Source of the DNA: Rhodospirillaceae bacterium | Lineage (GTDB): Bacteria; Pseudomonadota; Alphaproteobacteria; Rhodospirillales; Magnetospirillaceae | Length of the DNA stretch: 40,651 nucleotides | Reading direction: 5' to 3' | Assembly: GCA_031290545.1 (NCBI GenBank) | Contig: JAITNJ010000036.1 | Coordinates: 1-40,651, forward strand | Shown: piece after piece, positions 26,216 to 35,642 of the stretch | How positions within the stretch are numbered: the stretch's first letter is position 1 | Layout of the letters: the number at the start of each line of letters is the position of its first letter | The notes under the pieces: generated by a model | The model's database searches: none | The model's input: the letters and a program-made list of their open reading frames with translations, nothing else | Told to the model about the DNA's origin: nothing | Translations under genes and position numbers: made by a program

Positions 26216-27318
26216 TGAGTGATTTATTTTTATTAACTGCTGGTGGTACTGGAGGTCATATTTTTCCAGCTCAAGCATTGGCCGTCGAACTATTAAATCG
26301 TAATCTCAAATTAGCATTAATCACCGATCGTCGTGGTATGACGTATTGTGGTACTTTAAGTGATTTAACTAGATATAAAATAAGCGCTAGTGGTATTTCA
26401 GGACGAGGATTTTTTGCACGCCTTAGTGCTATTGGAGCGCTTGGCATCGGTTTTTTACAAATGCAATTATTGCTCAGAACATTATCTCCTGCAGTTGTTA
26501 TAGGATTTGGTGGATATTCCTCAGTACCAGCAATGTTAGTCGCATCATTTTATGGTATTCCAACATTATTACATGAGCAAAATGCCGTTCTTGGACGTGC
26601 TAATAGATTGCTTGCATCTAGAGCAACATGCATTGCCACTTCGTTCGATAAAGTCAATAATATCAAAATAGATTATCAAAAAAAAGTAGTCCAAACAGGA
26701 ATGCCAGTTAGAAGAGAGATCATCTCTTTAAGAAATAAAGATTATCCTATTTTAACAAAAGAAGGATCGATTCATATCTTGGTATTAGGTGGTTCACAGG
26801 GATCGGCTATTATGTCAGAAGTAGTTCCATCAGCTATAGAATTACTTCCAAATAAACTTCGTAATCGTATAATTATATCTCAACAGAGTCGCCCAGAGAA
26901 TCTTGAATATGTACGTTCGATCTATAGAAAAATTAGCGTTCAAGCAACAGTAGAAAGTTTTTTTTATGATATCCCAGAACGATTAGTAAATGCTCATTTA
27001 GTTATAGCTCGCTCTGGCGCATCAACAGTTGCTGAGTTGACAATATTAGGTCGACCATCGATATTAATTCCCTACCCATATGCCATTGATGATCATCAAA
27101 CAATAAATGCTTATTCAATAGATAAACACGCTGGTGGTTGGTTAATTCCGCAAGAATCTTTCAATGCAATTAACTTAAAATCACGTTTACTCACTCTGTT
27201 TACATCACAAGATATTTTAATCAAAGCCGCATCTTCTGCTCGTAGTATTGGAGCTCCATACGCTTCTGCTCGTTTGGCTGATCTAGCACAAAATATAAAA
27301 TCTGAGAATACTTCATGA
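26215..27318 (+). CDS. murG: MurG, lipid II-forming GlcNAc transferase
   Basis: 367 aa. Adds GlcNAc from UDP-GlcNAc to lipid I, giving lipid II, on the inner face of the membrane. The N-terminal Gly-rich loop TAGGTGGHIFPA is at about 8-19. The second loop GFGGYSS, the HEQNAVLGRAN string, LVLGGSQGS, and the donor-binding RSGASTVAEL region complete the GT28 pattern. The start shares one base with the ftsW stop, and the stop overlaps murC by 4 nt. Length is typical. Confidence 0.96.
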   Translation: MSDLFLLTAGGTGGHIFPAQALAVELLNRNLKLALITDRRGMTYCGTLSDLTRYKISASGISGRGFFARLSAIGALGIGFLQMQLLLRTLSPAVVIGFGGYSSVPAMLVASFYGIPTLLHEQNAVLGRANRLLASRATCIATSFDKVNNIKIDYQKKVVQTGMPVRREIISLRNKDYPILTKEGSIHILVLGGSQGSAIMSEVVPSAIELLPNKLRNRIIISQQSRPENLEYVRSIYRKISVQATVESFFYDIPERLVNAHLVIARSGASTVAELTILGRPSILIPYPYAIDDHQTINAYSIDKHAGGWLIPQESFNAINLKSRLLTLFTSQDILIKAASSARSIGAPYASARLADLAQNIKSENTS

Positions 27319-28745
27319 TATTCACACCACTTTCCATTGGAATTGTTCATTTTATAGGCATTGGTGGTATTGGCATGAGTGGAATTGCCGAGATCATGAA
27401 CAATCTTGGTTATACCGTACAGGGCTCTGACATAAGTACAAATATTAATATAAATCGCCTACGTACACATGGAATTACCATTCATATCGGTCATAAGGCT
27501 GAAAATCTTGGTAATGCACGTGTTGTTGTAATTTCATCTGCAATTAAAAATGATAACATTGAAGTAATTACCGCTCGTAATCGATTAATTCCTGTTGTTC
27601 GTCGCGCTGAAATGCTAGCTGAATTAATACGTCTTAAGTGGGCAATTGCAGTAGGTGGTACTCACGGTAAGACAACAGCTACTTCTATAATAGCAACTTT
27701 ACTTGATGTTGCAGGATTCGATCCAACTGTCATTAGTGGTGGCATTATAAACGCTTACGGAACTAATGCTCGTATCGGTGATAGCAATTGGGTAGTGGTT
27801 GAAGCTGACGAATCTGATGGTACATTCATTAAACTACCTGCTACAATAGTAGTAATAACAAATATTGATCCAGAACATCTTGATTTTTATGGTTCATTCG
27901 ATAATCTTCGTGAAGCATTTCTCACATTTGTTGAAAACATTCCTTTCTACGGGTTTGCAACTATGTGTAGTGATCATCCAGAAGTCCAATCATTGATATC
28001 ACGCGTTTCTGATCGCAAGATCATTACTTATGGTCTCAATCTGCAAGCTGATGTTAGAGCAACTAATATCGTTATTGATTCTAGTGGTGCAATTTATGAT
28101 ATTATAATTGCAAATAGAATTAATGATACAAGTCGCACTATCTCTAAAGTACGTTTACCTATGTATGGCCATCACAATGTCCTTAATTCATTGCCTGCCA
28201 TCGCAGTAGCTAATGAATTAGGCATTAATGATGAAACTATTAGATCTAGTTTAGGCAATTTTACTGGTGTAGTACATCGTTTTACTAAAACAGGTGAAAG
28301 CTGTGGCATAGTAGTTATTGATGATTATGGTCATCATCCAGTAGAAATCATTGCTGCACTACAAGCTGCACGTCAAATTACAACAAGAAATGTAATCGCT
28401 GTTGTACAACCACATCGATTCAGTCGTTTGCAAAGATTATTTAATGAATTTTGTAATTGTTTCAACGATGCTGACATAGTAATCGTTACTGATATATATT
28501 CAGCAGGAGAACAACCAATTGAAGGAATTAATCAAAATTCTTTAGTTAATGGATTAATAGCCAGTGGTCATCGTAAAGTATTTGCTATTTCAACTCATGC
28601 AGAATTACCAATATTACTATATGAACTCGCTAAATCAGGAGATTTAATCGTTTGTTTAGGAGCTGGTAACATTTCTACTTTGGCTAATGAGCTTCCAGCT
28701 CAACTTAATGCATTAACCACCAAACATTCTTTATTAGAGTCTTGA
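27315..28745 (+). CDS. murC: UDP-MurNAc:L-alanine ligase
   Basis: 476 aa. Adds the first amino acid to UDP-MurNAc. The N-terminus has HFIGIGGIGMSGIAEI, the UDP-binding loop of MurC, then GTHGKT at 115-120 for ATP, VEADESDGTF, and NIDPEHLDFYG. The C-terminal domain includes DDYGHHPVEI and QPHRFSR. It overlaps murG by 4 nt and is separated from murB by 4 nt. No anomalies. Confidence 0.96.
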   Translation: MIFTPLSIGIVHFIGIGGIGMSGIAEIMNNLGYTVQGSDISTNININRLRTHGITIHIGHKAENLGNARVVVISSAIKNDNIEVITARNRLIPVVRRAEMLAELIRLKWAIAVGGTHGKTTATSIIATLLDVAGFDPTVISGGIINAYGTNARIGDSNWVVVEADESDGTFIKLPATIVVITNIDPEHLDFYGSFDNLREAFLTFVENIPFYGFATMCSDHPEVQSLISRVSDRKIITYGLNLQADVRATNIVIDSSGAIYDIIIANRINDTSRTISKVRLPMYGHHNVLNSLPAIAVANELGINDETIRSSLGNFTGVVHRFTKTGESCGIVVIDDYGHHPVEIIAALQAARQITTRNVIAVVQPHRFSRLQRLFNEFCNCFNDADIVIVTDIYSAGEQPIEGINQNSLVNGLIASGHRKVFAISTHAELPILLYELAKSGDLIVCLGAGNISTLANELPAQLNALTTKHSLLES

Positions 28746-28749
28746 CACC

Positions 28750-29664
28750 GTGACACATAGCATTTCTTTAATCGAACGATTACCACTTGTTCGTGGCAGT
28801 CTAAAGATCGAGGCTAATTTGGCTTCGATTACTTGGTTTCGTGTTGGTGGTCCTGCTGAAATAATGTTCAAACCTGTAGATCTAGAAGATTTAACAAATT
28901 TCTTAACAGCAACACCAAAAGATATTCCGATCGTCGTTATTGGTGGTGGATCTAATATTTTGGTGCGCGATGCTGGAGTTCCAGGTATCATTATATGTCT
29001 AGGATGTAATTTTTCTAATGTCAAATTTGATTATAATTACCTAACAGTAGGAGCGTCAACATTAAATTTAACTGTAGCTACTACTGCATTAAATGCCGGA
29101 ATATGTGATTTAGAATTTCTATCAGATATACCAGGTACTATAGGTGGCGCTCTACGTATGAATGCAGGTTCATATGGTTATGAAATGAAAAATATTACAA
29201 TATCAGCACGCGCTATCGATCGTACTGGCACATTACATTACATTGATAATTCTGATTTTGGCTTTAGCTATCGTCATACAACAATACCAGATGATTGGAT
29301 TTTAATAGATGCTGTCTTGCATGGTCATATCAAAAATCAATTAGAGATTTCAAAAAATATGGCAAAAATTCGTTCTAGGCGCAAAGATAGTCAGCCGCCA
29401 AGAACACGTACTGGAGGCTCAACATTCGTCAATCCTAAGAATCACAAGGCTTGGAAATTAATCGATCAAGCTGGATGTCGTGGATTGCGCAAAGGCGGTG
29501 CTCAAGTTTCAGAAAAGCATTGTAATTTTCTTATCAATACTGGAGTAGCAAATGCTACTGATATTGAAGATCTAGGTGAAGATGTTCGTTGTCGTGTTTT
29601 TGAAAAATCAGGAATCATGCTAGATTGGGAAATTCGTAGAATCGGTATAAGGTTAAGTAAGTGA
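28750..29664 (+). CDS. murB: UDP-N-acetylenolpyruvoylglucosamine reductase
   Basis: 304 aa. FAD-dependent reduction of the enolpyruvyl group to make UDP-MurNAc. The FAD domain shows TWFRVGGPAEIMF at about 28-40 and GGGSNILV near 65-72. The catalytic Ser224 lies in GGSTFVNP and the conserved Glu294 in LDWEIRRIG. The segment SEKHCNFLINTG has Cys where Ala is usual. The start is GTG at 28750; I see no better ATG upstream. It overlaps ddl by 4 nt (GTGA). Confidence 0.95.
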   Translation: MTHSISLIERLPLVRGSLKIEANLASITWFRVGGPAEIMFKPVDLEDLTNFLTATPKDIPIVVIGGGSNILVRDAGVPGIIICLGCNFSNVKFDYNYLTVGASTLNLTVATTALNAGICDLEFLSDIPGTIGGALRMNAGSYGYEMKNITISARAIDRTGTLHYIDNSDFGFSYRHTTIPDDWILIDAVLHGHIKNQLEISKNMAKIRSRRKDSQPPRTRTGGSTFVNPKNHKAWKLIDQAGCRGLRKGGAQVSEKHCNFLINTGVANATDIEDLGEDVRCRVFEKSGIMLDWEIRRIGIRLSK

Positions 29665-30587
29665 AAAATATAAATAAACACGTCTTAGTACTAATGGGCG
29701 GAATTTCATCTGAACGAGAAGTATCGATAGCAAGTGGTATAGCAGTAACAAAAGCCCTAGAAAAAACTGACTATATTGTTACAACTATCGATGTTAATCG
29801 TGATTTAAAAACATTAATAGATACTATCGAAGCAAAAAAACCATTAGTTGTATTTAATGCATTGCATGGACGTTTTGGAGAAGACGGGTCAATTCAAGGT
29901 ATTCTAGATATAATGAATATTCCTTATACACATTCAGGTATTTGTGCTTCAGCTTTGTCTATGAATAAACCAATAGCTAAGAGTATTTTTGCTTCTGTTG
30001 GAATTAGAGTGCCAGACTGGAAAATAGTAAAAAAAAGTCAAGTGCTTATTGATGACGTTTTACCTCGACCTTATGTCATAAAACCACTCAATGAAGGATC
30101 TTCTGTTGGAATTTACATCGTTTCTGACGATAAGACTTCATTTAAAGATGAAAATTGGTCATTCGGCAATCTTGTTCTAGTTGAACGCTTTATTCCTGGT
30201 CGTGAACTAACGGTGAGCGTTATGGGAAACAAAGCATTAGCCGTTACAGAGATTATTTCTGAACATAAATTTTACGATTACAAATCAAAATATACGCTTG
30301 GTAAATCAAAACATATAATTCCTGCTCCGCTACCAACAGAAATTTATAAAGAGGCTATGCAGACTGCTATCAAAGCTCATCAAACATTGGGTTGTAGAGG
30401 TATAAGTAGAGCTGATTTTCGTTACGACGATACTGAAGATGAACAAGGAAAGCTTTATTTGTTAGAAGTCAACACTCAGCCAGGGATGACATTAACTTCT
30501 CTAGTACCAGAACAAGCTATTTATTCAGGAATCAATTTCACTCAATTAGTAACATGGATGGTGGAGAACGCTCAATGCGACGGATGA
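29661..30587 (+). CDS. ddl: D-alanine--D-alanine ligase
   Basis: 308 aa, the DdlB size class. Joins two D-Ala for MurF. MGGISSEREVSIASG is the N-terminal substrate loop, HGRFGEDGSIQG lies near 74-85, the ATP-grasp lysines and KPLNEGSSVGIYIV are in the centre, and the Mg-binding LLEVNTQPGMT string is near the end. The Tyr of the family's central loop, which separates D-Ala-D-Ala from D-lactate ligases, is probably the one in KFYDYKSKY. The start is GTG, overlapping the murB stop by 4 nt. Confidence 0.95.
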   Translation: MKNINKHVLVLMGGISSEREVSIASGIAVTKALEKTDYIVTTIDVNRDLKTLIDTIEAKKPLVVFNALHGRFGEDGSIQGILDIMNIPYTHSGICASALSMNKPIAKSIFASVGIRVPDWKIVKKSQVLIDDVLPRPYVIKPLNEGSSVGIYIVSDDKTSFKDENWSFGNLVLVERFIPGRELTVSVMGNKALAVTEIISEHKFYDYKSKYTLGKSKHIIPAPLPTEIYKEAMQTAIKAHQTLGCRGISRADFRYDDTEDEQGKLYLLEVNTQPGMTLTSLVPEQAIYSGINFTQLVTWMVENAQCDG

Positions 30588-31492
30588 GTGATACCATCAT
30601 TGATATAAATGATCGTTCGAATTTATCATCAACATCAAGAAAACGTTCGTCAAAAACTGTAAATAATGATAGTCGAAATATCAAATATAAAAAGAAACGT
30701 CGCGGTTGGTTTAAATCATTACTTTATAAATGTATGATACTTATATTAATGATAACTGGCACTATAATATTTTGTGTTCATTCTGAAATAATACAGTACA
30801 TTAAAAATACTACTAGAAATTATGCAATTGATCTATCTAGACAAATTGGATTTCGTATTGAAGAAATTTTCGTAGTAGGGCGCAATAGAACATCACGTGA
30901 ACAATTACTTACAACAATGGGTATTAATCGTAATGATCCAATTTTAGATATCGATTTAACAGCGATTCAACAACGTCTTGAAAAGATTTCAGGAATCAAA
31001 AGTGTAATAATAGAACGTAGATTACCAAACGAAATTAATTTGTTGATCAATGAATACAATCCGATTGTAATATGGCAAAATCGTGGAAAATATTGTTTAG
31101 TCGATCGTGATGGTAAGGTGATCAATGAAAAAATAGAAGAATACACTGATTTGCCACTTATGGTAGGTGAAGGAGCATCAGATCATACCTCCGAAGTGTT
31201 TGATCTTTTAGATACTGAACCAACATTAAAACAACATGTTAAAATCATACAATGGGTAAGCAATCGTCGTTGGAACATCACTCTTGAATACGACAATGGC
31301 AATATCGACATTCGACTACCAGAAAATAATCCAATTGCTGCTTGGCATGAATTAGCTACACTTGAGAAAGAACAAAATATATTTGAACGAAAAATAGCTT
31401 TAATTGATATGCGATTACCTGATCGATTAATTTTACGTTCTCGTGATGTCATTAAAGATAAAAACGAATCTCATCATGAAAAGAATACATGA
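30575..31492 (+). CDS. ftsQ: FtsQ, divisome assembly protein
   Basis: 305 aa. A bitopic inner-membrane protein that recruits FtsL and FtsB. A basic, Ser-rich cytoplasmic tail (about 1-50) precedes one membrane helix (about 53-72). A POTRA domain follows (FRIEEIFVVGRNRTSREQLL), and then the FtsQ domain. I choose ATG 30575 because GGAG lies 8 nt before it; ATG 30584, which overlaps the ddl stop as ATGA, is a real alternative and would shorten the tail by three residues. The cytoplasmic tail is low in complexity. It is followed by ftsA after 7 nt. Confidence 0.93.
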   Translation: MRRMSDTIIDINDRSNLSSTSRKRSSKTVNNDSRNIKYKKKRRGWFKSLLYKCMILILMITGTIIFCVHSEIIQYIKNTTRNYAIDLSRQIGFRIEEIFVVGRNRTSREQLLTTMGINRNDPILDIDLTAIQQRLEKISGIKSVIIERRLPNEINLLINEYNPIVIWQNRGKYCLVDRDGKVINEKIEEYTDLPLMVGEGASDHTSEVFDLLDTEPTLKQHVKIIQWVSNRRWNITLEYDNGNIDIRLPENNPIAAWHELATLEKEQNIFERKIALIDMRLPDRLILRSRDVIKDKNESHHEKNT

Positions 31493-31499
31493 GGATCGA

Positions 31500-32765
31500 A
31501 TGTCAAAAACAAAGTTACGCCATAAATTGATTACAGCGCTTGATCTTGGAACTACAAAAATGTGCTGTTTTATAGCAGAAGTTATTAGCGATGGATCGCT
31601 ACATATCTTAGGATTCAACAATCAAGTATCACATGGAATACGTAACGGCTCAATCGTCGATATGAATGAAGTTGAAACTTCAATTCGTGCCACAGTCGAA
31701 GGTGCAGAGCAAATGGCAAAAATTCGAATAAACGACGTTGTGATCAATATTTCAAGCGGTCAGCCAACTTCTCAAATCATAGATTTTACAAAAACCATCT
31801 CTGGACATGAAATAAACGACAATGATATTCAATCTATACTTGATTATGCGCGTCACAATTACATGGCACAATCTACAGATCAATCCTTAATTCATTCTAT
31901 TCCTATAGGATTTACTATTGATAATAATGAAAAGATTAATGATCCACATGGTATGTCTGGCGAATTCTTGAGCATGACTCTTCATCTGATTAGTGCTAAT
32001 TCAAGATCTATACACAATCTTTCAACAGTTGTTCAACGTTGTAACCTTGATATTGAGACACATGTCATTTCAGCATATGCATCAGGATTAGCTTGTGTAG
32101 TTAATGATGAGAGAGATCTTGGTGTAACTTGCATTGATATGGGCGGTGGTACCACGAAAATCGCCATGTTTCATAATGGACACCTTATACATACAGATAT
32201 TATTACAATCGGAGGTGCTCATGTTACTAATGATATTGCGAGAGTCTTATCAACATCATTAGTACATGCCGAGCGTATAAAGACACTTTACGGAAATGCG
32301 CTATCATCACCGTCTGACGATCATGAGACCTTAGATGTTCCAATTATCGGAGAAGAGGAAGATGGTGTTGTAAATCAAATTACACGATCAATGCTGATAA
32401 AAATCATCCAATCACGACTTAAAGAGACTTTTGAATCGATTCGTGAACGTATTACAACTAGTGGTTTCGATAAAATAGCAAACAATCGAATAATTTTAAC
32501 AGGTGGTGGCGCTCAATTACAGGGTATTTGCAATCTCGCATCAACCATATTAAATAAACAAGTGCGTATTGGTCGTCCGCTCAATATACTTGGTTTATCA
32601 GAAACTACTAATGGACCATCTTTTTCTACATGTGTTGGACTAATGCGATATGTATTACTACACTCTTCAGCGGAAGGATCAATAATGAAAACAACAAGTG
32701 ATATAAATTTGAAAGATACTGGAAAACTTAATAGCCTAGCATCATGGTTAAATAAGATTTTTTAA
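31500..32765 (+). CDS. ftsA: FtsA, actin-like membrane anchor of the Z ring
   Basis: 421 aa. Binds the FtsZ tail and ties it to the membrane. The actin-type ATPase motifs ALDLGTTKMCCFIAE (near residue 12), CIDMGGGTTKIAMF and ILTGGGAQL are present. A C-terminal amphipathic helix (LNSLASWLNKIF) serves as membrane anchor, as in other FtsA proteins. ATG 31500 has GAGGA at 31491-31495; the frame extends upstream into ftsQ, but those extra residues do not look like FtsA. An 81-nt gap leads to ftsZ. Confidence 0.96.
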   Translation: MSKTKLRHKLITALDLGTTKMCCFIAEVISDGSLHILGFNNQVSHGIRNGSIVDMNEVETSIRATVEGAEQMAKIRINDVVINISSGQPTSQIIDFTKTISGHEINDNDIQSILDYARHNYMAQSTDQSLIHSIPIGFTIDNNEKINDPHGMSGEFLSMTLHLISANSRSIHNLSTVVQRCNLDIETHVISAYASGLACVVNDERDLGVTCIDMGGGTTKIAMFHNGHLIHTDIITIGGAHVTNDIARVLSTSLVHAERIKTLYGNALSSPSDDHETLDVPIIGEEEDGVVNQITRSMLIKIIQSRLKETFESIRERITTSGFDKIANNRIILTGGGAQLQGICNLASTILNKQVRIGRPLNILGLSETTNGPSFSTCVGLMRYVLLHSSAEGSIMKTTSDINLKDTGKLNSLASWLNKIF

Positions 32766-32846
32766 AAACAAATTATTTAACTAACAATATTAATATAGAA
32801 TAATAAGATAACTTATCTGTACTAAGATCAGTGTGGAGATGACTCG

Positions 32847-34325
32847 ATGATTAATTTACATTCTAGTAGTAGTGCTGAATTGAAGCCTCATATTACCGTT
32901 ATCGGCGTCGGAGGAGCAGGAGGCAATGCCATTAATAACATGATAGAATCAAATCTCGATGGCGTTGAATTTATCGTAGCCAACACTGATTCACAATCAT
33001 TAACGCAATCACGAGCAGATCGACGAATTCAATTAGGATCTCAAATAACTAAGGGATTAGGCGCTGGAGCTCGCCCAGAAATAGGACAAGCTGCTGCTGA
33101 AGAAACATTAGAAGAGATCATTTCACATATACATGGAAGTAATATGGTGTTCATCACTGCAGGAATGGGTGGAGGCACCGGTACCGGAGCAACTCCTGTT
33201 ATTGCTAAAGCAGCACGAGAACATGAAATTTTAACAGTCGGTGTAGTAACCAAGCCATTCGATTTTGAGGGAAAGCATCGAATGCGTATAGCAGAATCAG
33301 GAATTGAAGAGCTATCGCAATATGTAGACACTTTAATTATCATTCCAAATCAAAATTTATTTCGCATTGTTGATGAACAAACTACTTTTGCTAATGCTTT
33401 CAAAATGGCCGACAATATACTTTATTCTGGTGTTCGCGGAATTACTGATTTAATGGTTATGCCTGGTATAATTAATCTTGATTTTGCAGATATTCGAACA
33501 ATCATTAGTAGAATGGGCAAAGCGATGATGGGAACAGGTGAAGCTGAAGGAAAAAATCGAGAGCTAGAAGCTACGGAATTAGCACTTAACAACCCTTTAC
33601 TTGATAATATTTCAATAAAAGATGCAAATGGAGTATTGATCAACATCACTGGCGGTCCCGATATAACTCTGTTTGAAGTAGACGCAGCAGTTAATCTAAT
33701 AAGAGACAAAGTTGATCAAGATGCAAATATTATATTTGGAACAGCTCTTGATGAAAAACTCGATGGTAAAATACGAGTATCGATCGTCGCTACTGGCATC
33801 AAAGCAGTCAATCAAGATCAAGCATCATTAATATCAGTGAATAAGACAGAAGAACAATTTACTGATATTATAACTAGCGAATCAACTGATTTTGTTAAAA
33901 ACACAGATACTGCTCAAGAAATTGAACCACCTAAATCTTTTATTGAACCAGAATTTGATAATCTTTATCATGAATCAAGCAACCCACCTTTACAAAATCA
34001 GGATAGTCTAGATTTAGACATAGATTCACCTGTATTACAGCGTGAAGATACAAATCCAGATACCAATTTAGTGCATGCCAACAAACATTTACAGATGGAA
34101 GAAGAAGAACATCATAATGATGGTTTCTTCAAACGTCTATTCGGATATGGCAAAAAATCTACAACAAAAACTCCTGATTTATTTCAACAAACAAATAACA
34201 CTGAGATAACAGCTGTTGAACAACAACCAGCTATCAAATCACATCGAATCAGCAAAGATGATCGAATATCAGTCTCATATACAGATGAAGATTTACAAGA
34301 AATTCCGACATTCCTACGTCGATAG
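32847..34325 (+). CDS. ftsZ: FtsZ, tubulin-like division GTPase
   Basis: 492 aa. Forms the Z ring. The GTP-binding domain has [15 protein letters not shown] at about 18-32 and the tubulin signature GGGTGTG at 108-114. The T7 loop and polymer domain run to about 315. A long, polar, Asp, Asn and Gln-rich linker (about 325-475) follows, and the protein ends in the conserved tail [10 protein letters not shown] that binds FtsA. Long linkers are usual in alphaproteobacteria. GGAG lies 8 nt before the ATG. The stop is followed by a 219-nt gap, so this is probably the end of the main cluster transcript. Confidence 0.97.
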   Translation: MINLHSSSSAELKPHITVIGVGGAGGNAINNMIESNLDGVEFIVANTDSQSLTQSRADRRIQLGSQITKGLGAGARPEIGQAAAEETLEEIISHIHGSNMVFITAGMGGGTGTGATPVIAKAAREHEILTVGVVTKPFDFEGKHRMRIAESGIEELSQYVDTLIIIPNQNLFRIVDEQTTFANAFKMADNILYSGVRGITDLMVMPGIINLDFADIRTIISRMGKAMMGTGEAEGKNRELEATELALNNPLLDNISIKDANGVLINITGGPDITLFEVDAAVNLIRDKVDQDANIIFGTALDEKLDGKIRVSIVATGIKAVNQDQASLISVNKTEEQFTDIITSESTDFVKNTDTAQEIEPPKSFIEPEFDNLYHESSNPPLQNQDSLDLDIDSPVLQREDTNPDTNLVHANKHLQMEEEEHHNDGFFKRLFGYGKKSTTKTPDLFQQTNNTEITAVEQQPAIKSHRISKDDRISVSYTDEDLQEIPTFLRR

Positions 34326-34437
34326 GAATTAATCTTCAAAAAACAAATTATTATTGATCTAGTATTTTTTGACTAAAAATGTATTAGTAAAATTAATCAC
34401 TAGAAATATCATTAACGTAAGTATAGATGGTTTATAT

Positions 34438-34478
34438 ATCAATTCTTGTTATTGTAATAATTTGTAACAATAATTGAT
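34438..34478. terminator. Long hairpin between ftsZ and lpxC
   Basis: Arms at 34438-34451 and 34465-34478 pair over 14 positions with one mismatch (ATCAATT-c-TTGTTA against TAACAA-t-AATTGAT), with a 13-nt loop. A second perfect inverted repeat, ATTTGA-A-TCAAAT, overlaps its right edge at 34477-34489. The hairpin lies about 110 nt after ftsZ and 67 nt before lpxC. There is no T-run after it, so it may be a terminator, an RNA stability element or part of lpxC control. Confidence 0.4.
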
Positions 34479-34544
34479 TTGAATCAAATAACTAATCGTT
34501 GTAATACGAGGAAGAATAATTAACATTACTTAAAAGTATAGTAT

Positions 34545-35558
34545 ATGTACAGCACAAGCGTGTCTCTTGGAAATTCTTCGTTGAATAAATTCAAAAAAGA
34601 TGCGTTTAGTCTGTTTTCTGCACCCTTAGTAACTCAGCAGAGGACTCTAAAAAAATCAATTAGTTGTACTGGTATAGGATTACATTCAGGAGTTAAAACT
34701 ACCATAACTTTGCAACCAGCAAATGTAAATACTGGTATAGTTTTTCGTCGTATCGATATAGTTGGTGGCGGTACTGTAATTCCTGCCCTATGGTCTAATG
34801 TTTCTGATACTTGCTTTAACACTTGTATAGCAAATACTAATGGTATCTCAGTTCATACAACAGAACATCTAATGGCTGCTTTAGCTGGAATGGGTATCGA
34901 TAATGTAGTTATCGATATTAATTCAACAGAAGTTCCAATTATGGATGGCAGTTCAGCACCATTCACGTTTTTAATCGAATGTGCTGGCATTGAAGAACAA
35001 CTGGTACCTCGTAGAGTACTTAAAATATTAAAAGCTATTAAGATTCAAGATGGAAATAGAACAGCAGAATTGCTTCCAGATCATGGGTTTTTTTTACATG
35101 TTGAAATAGATTTTCCTAGTGAATTGATTAGTCATCAAGAATGTATTCTTGATGTGAATAGTAATTCATTCAAAACTGAAATAAGTCGCGCAAGAACATT
35201 CGGTTTTGAACAAAAAATTTCAGACATGAAGGCTGTTGGTTTAGGAAAAGGTGGTTCTTTAGATAATGCTGTAATAATTTCATATGATGGTAAAAAAATT
35301 TTAAACGAAGATGGTTTGCGTTATGATGATGAATTTGTCCGTCATAAGACAATTGATGCTTTGGGAGATTTATCTCTAGCTGGAGCTCAAATTTTGGGTC
35401 GTTTTCATGGTGTTCGTTGCGGACACACCATGCATAATCGCTTGTTAAATGCACTTTTTGATAATCAAAATTCTTGGACTACAGTCGAACTTGATGCACA
35501 AGTAAAATTTACAAAAAAATTTTACTCCGTACGTTCTTTAGAAGTGGCTACTTCTTAA
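34545..35558 (+). CDS. lpxC: UDP-3-O-acyl-GlcNAc deacetylase
   Basis: 337 aa. Zinc deacetylase for the committed step of lipid A synthesis. RTLKKSISCTGIGLHSG starts the conserved part at residue 33, after an N-terminal extension. Zinc ligands are His108 (TTEHLMAAL), His267 and Asp271 (RHKTIDALGDL), and the general acid or base His294 lies in RCGHTMHNRLL. ATG 34545 has no strong ribosome binding site, so part of the extension may not be translated. Its presence directly after ftsZ is a common arrangement in proteobacteria and shows that the cell makes lipid A. Confidence 0.96.
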   Translation: MYSTSVSLGNSSLNKFKKDAFSLFSAPLVTQQRTLKKSISCTGIGLHSGVKTTITLQPANVNTGIVFRRIDIVGGGTVIPALWSNVSDTCFNTCIANTNGISVHTTEHLMAALAGMGIDNVVIDINSTEVPIMDGSSAPFTFLIECAGIEEQLVPRRVLKILKAIKIQDGNRTAELLPDHGFFLHVEIDFPSELISHQECILDVNSNSFKTEISRARTFGFEQKISDMKAVGLGKGGSLDNAVIISYDGKKILNEDGLRYDDEFVRHKTIDALGDLSLAGAQILGRFHGVRCGHTMHNRLLNALFDNQNSWTTVELDAQVKFTKKFYSVRSLEVATS

Positions 35559-35642
35559 TCTCTCAACTTATTATCGATTTCATGAATAGATTGTGATACA
35601 ATCCCGTTGTTTAATGTTAATACTCAAATTAAGAATAAAGTA

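Noticed and set aside
31443..31499. A longer ftsA beginning inside ftsQ
   Set aside because: The added residues do not resemble FtsA, and GAGGA sits directly before ATG 31500.
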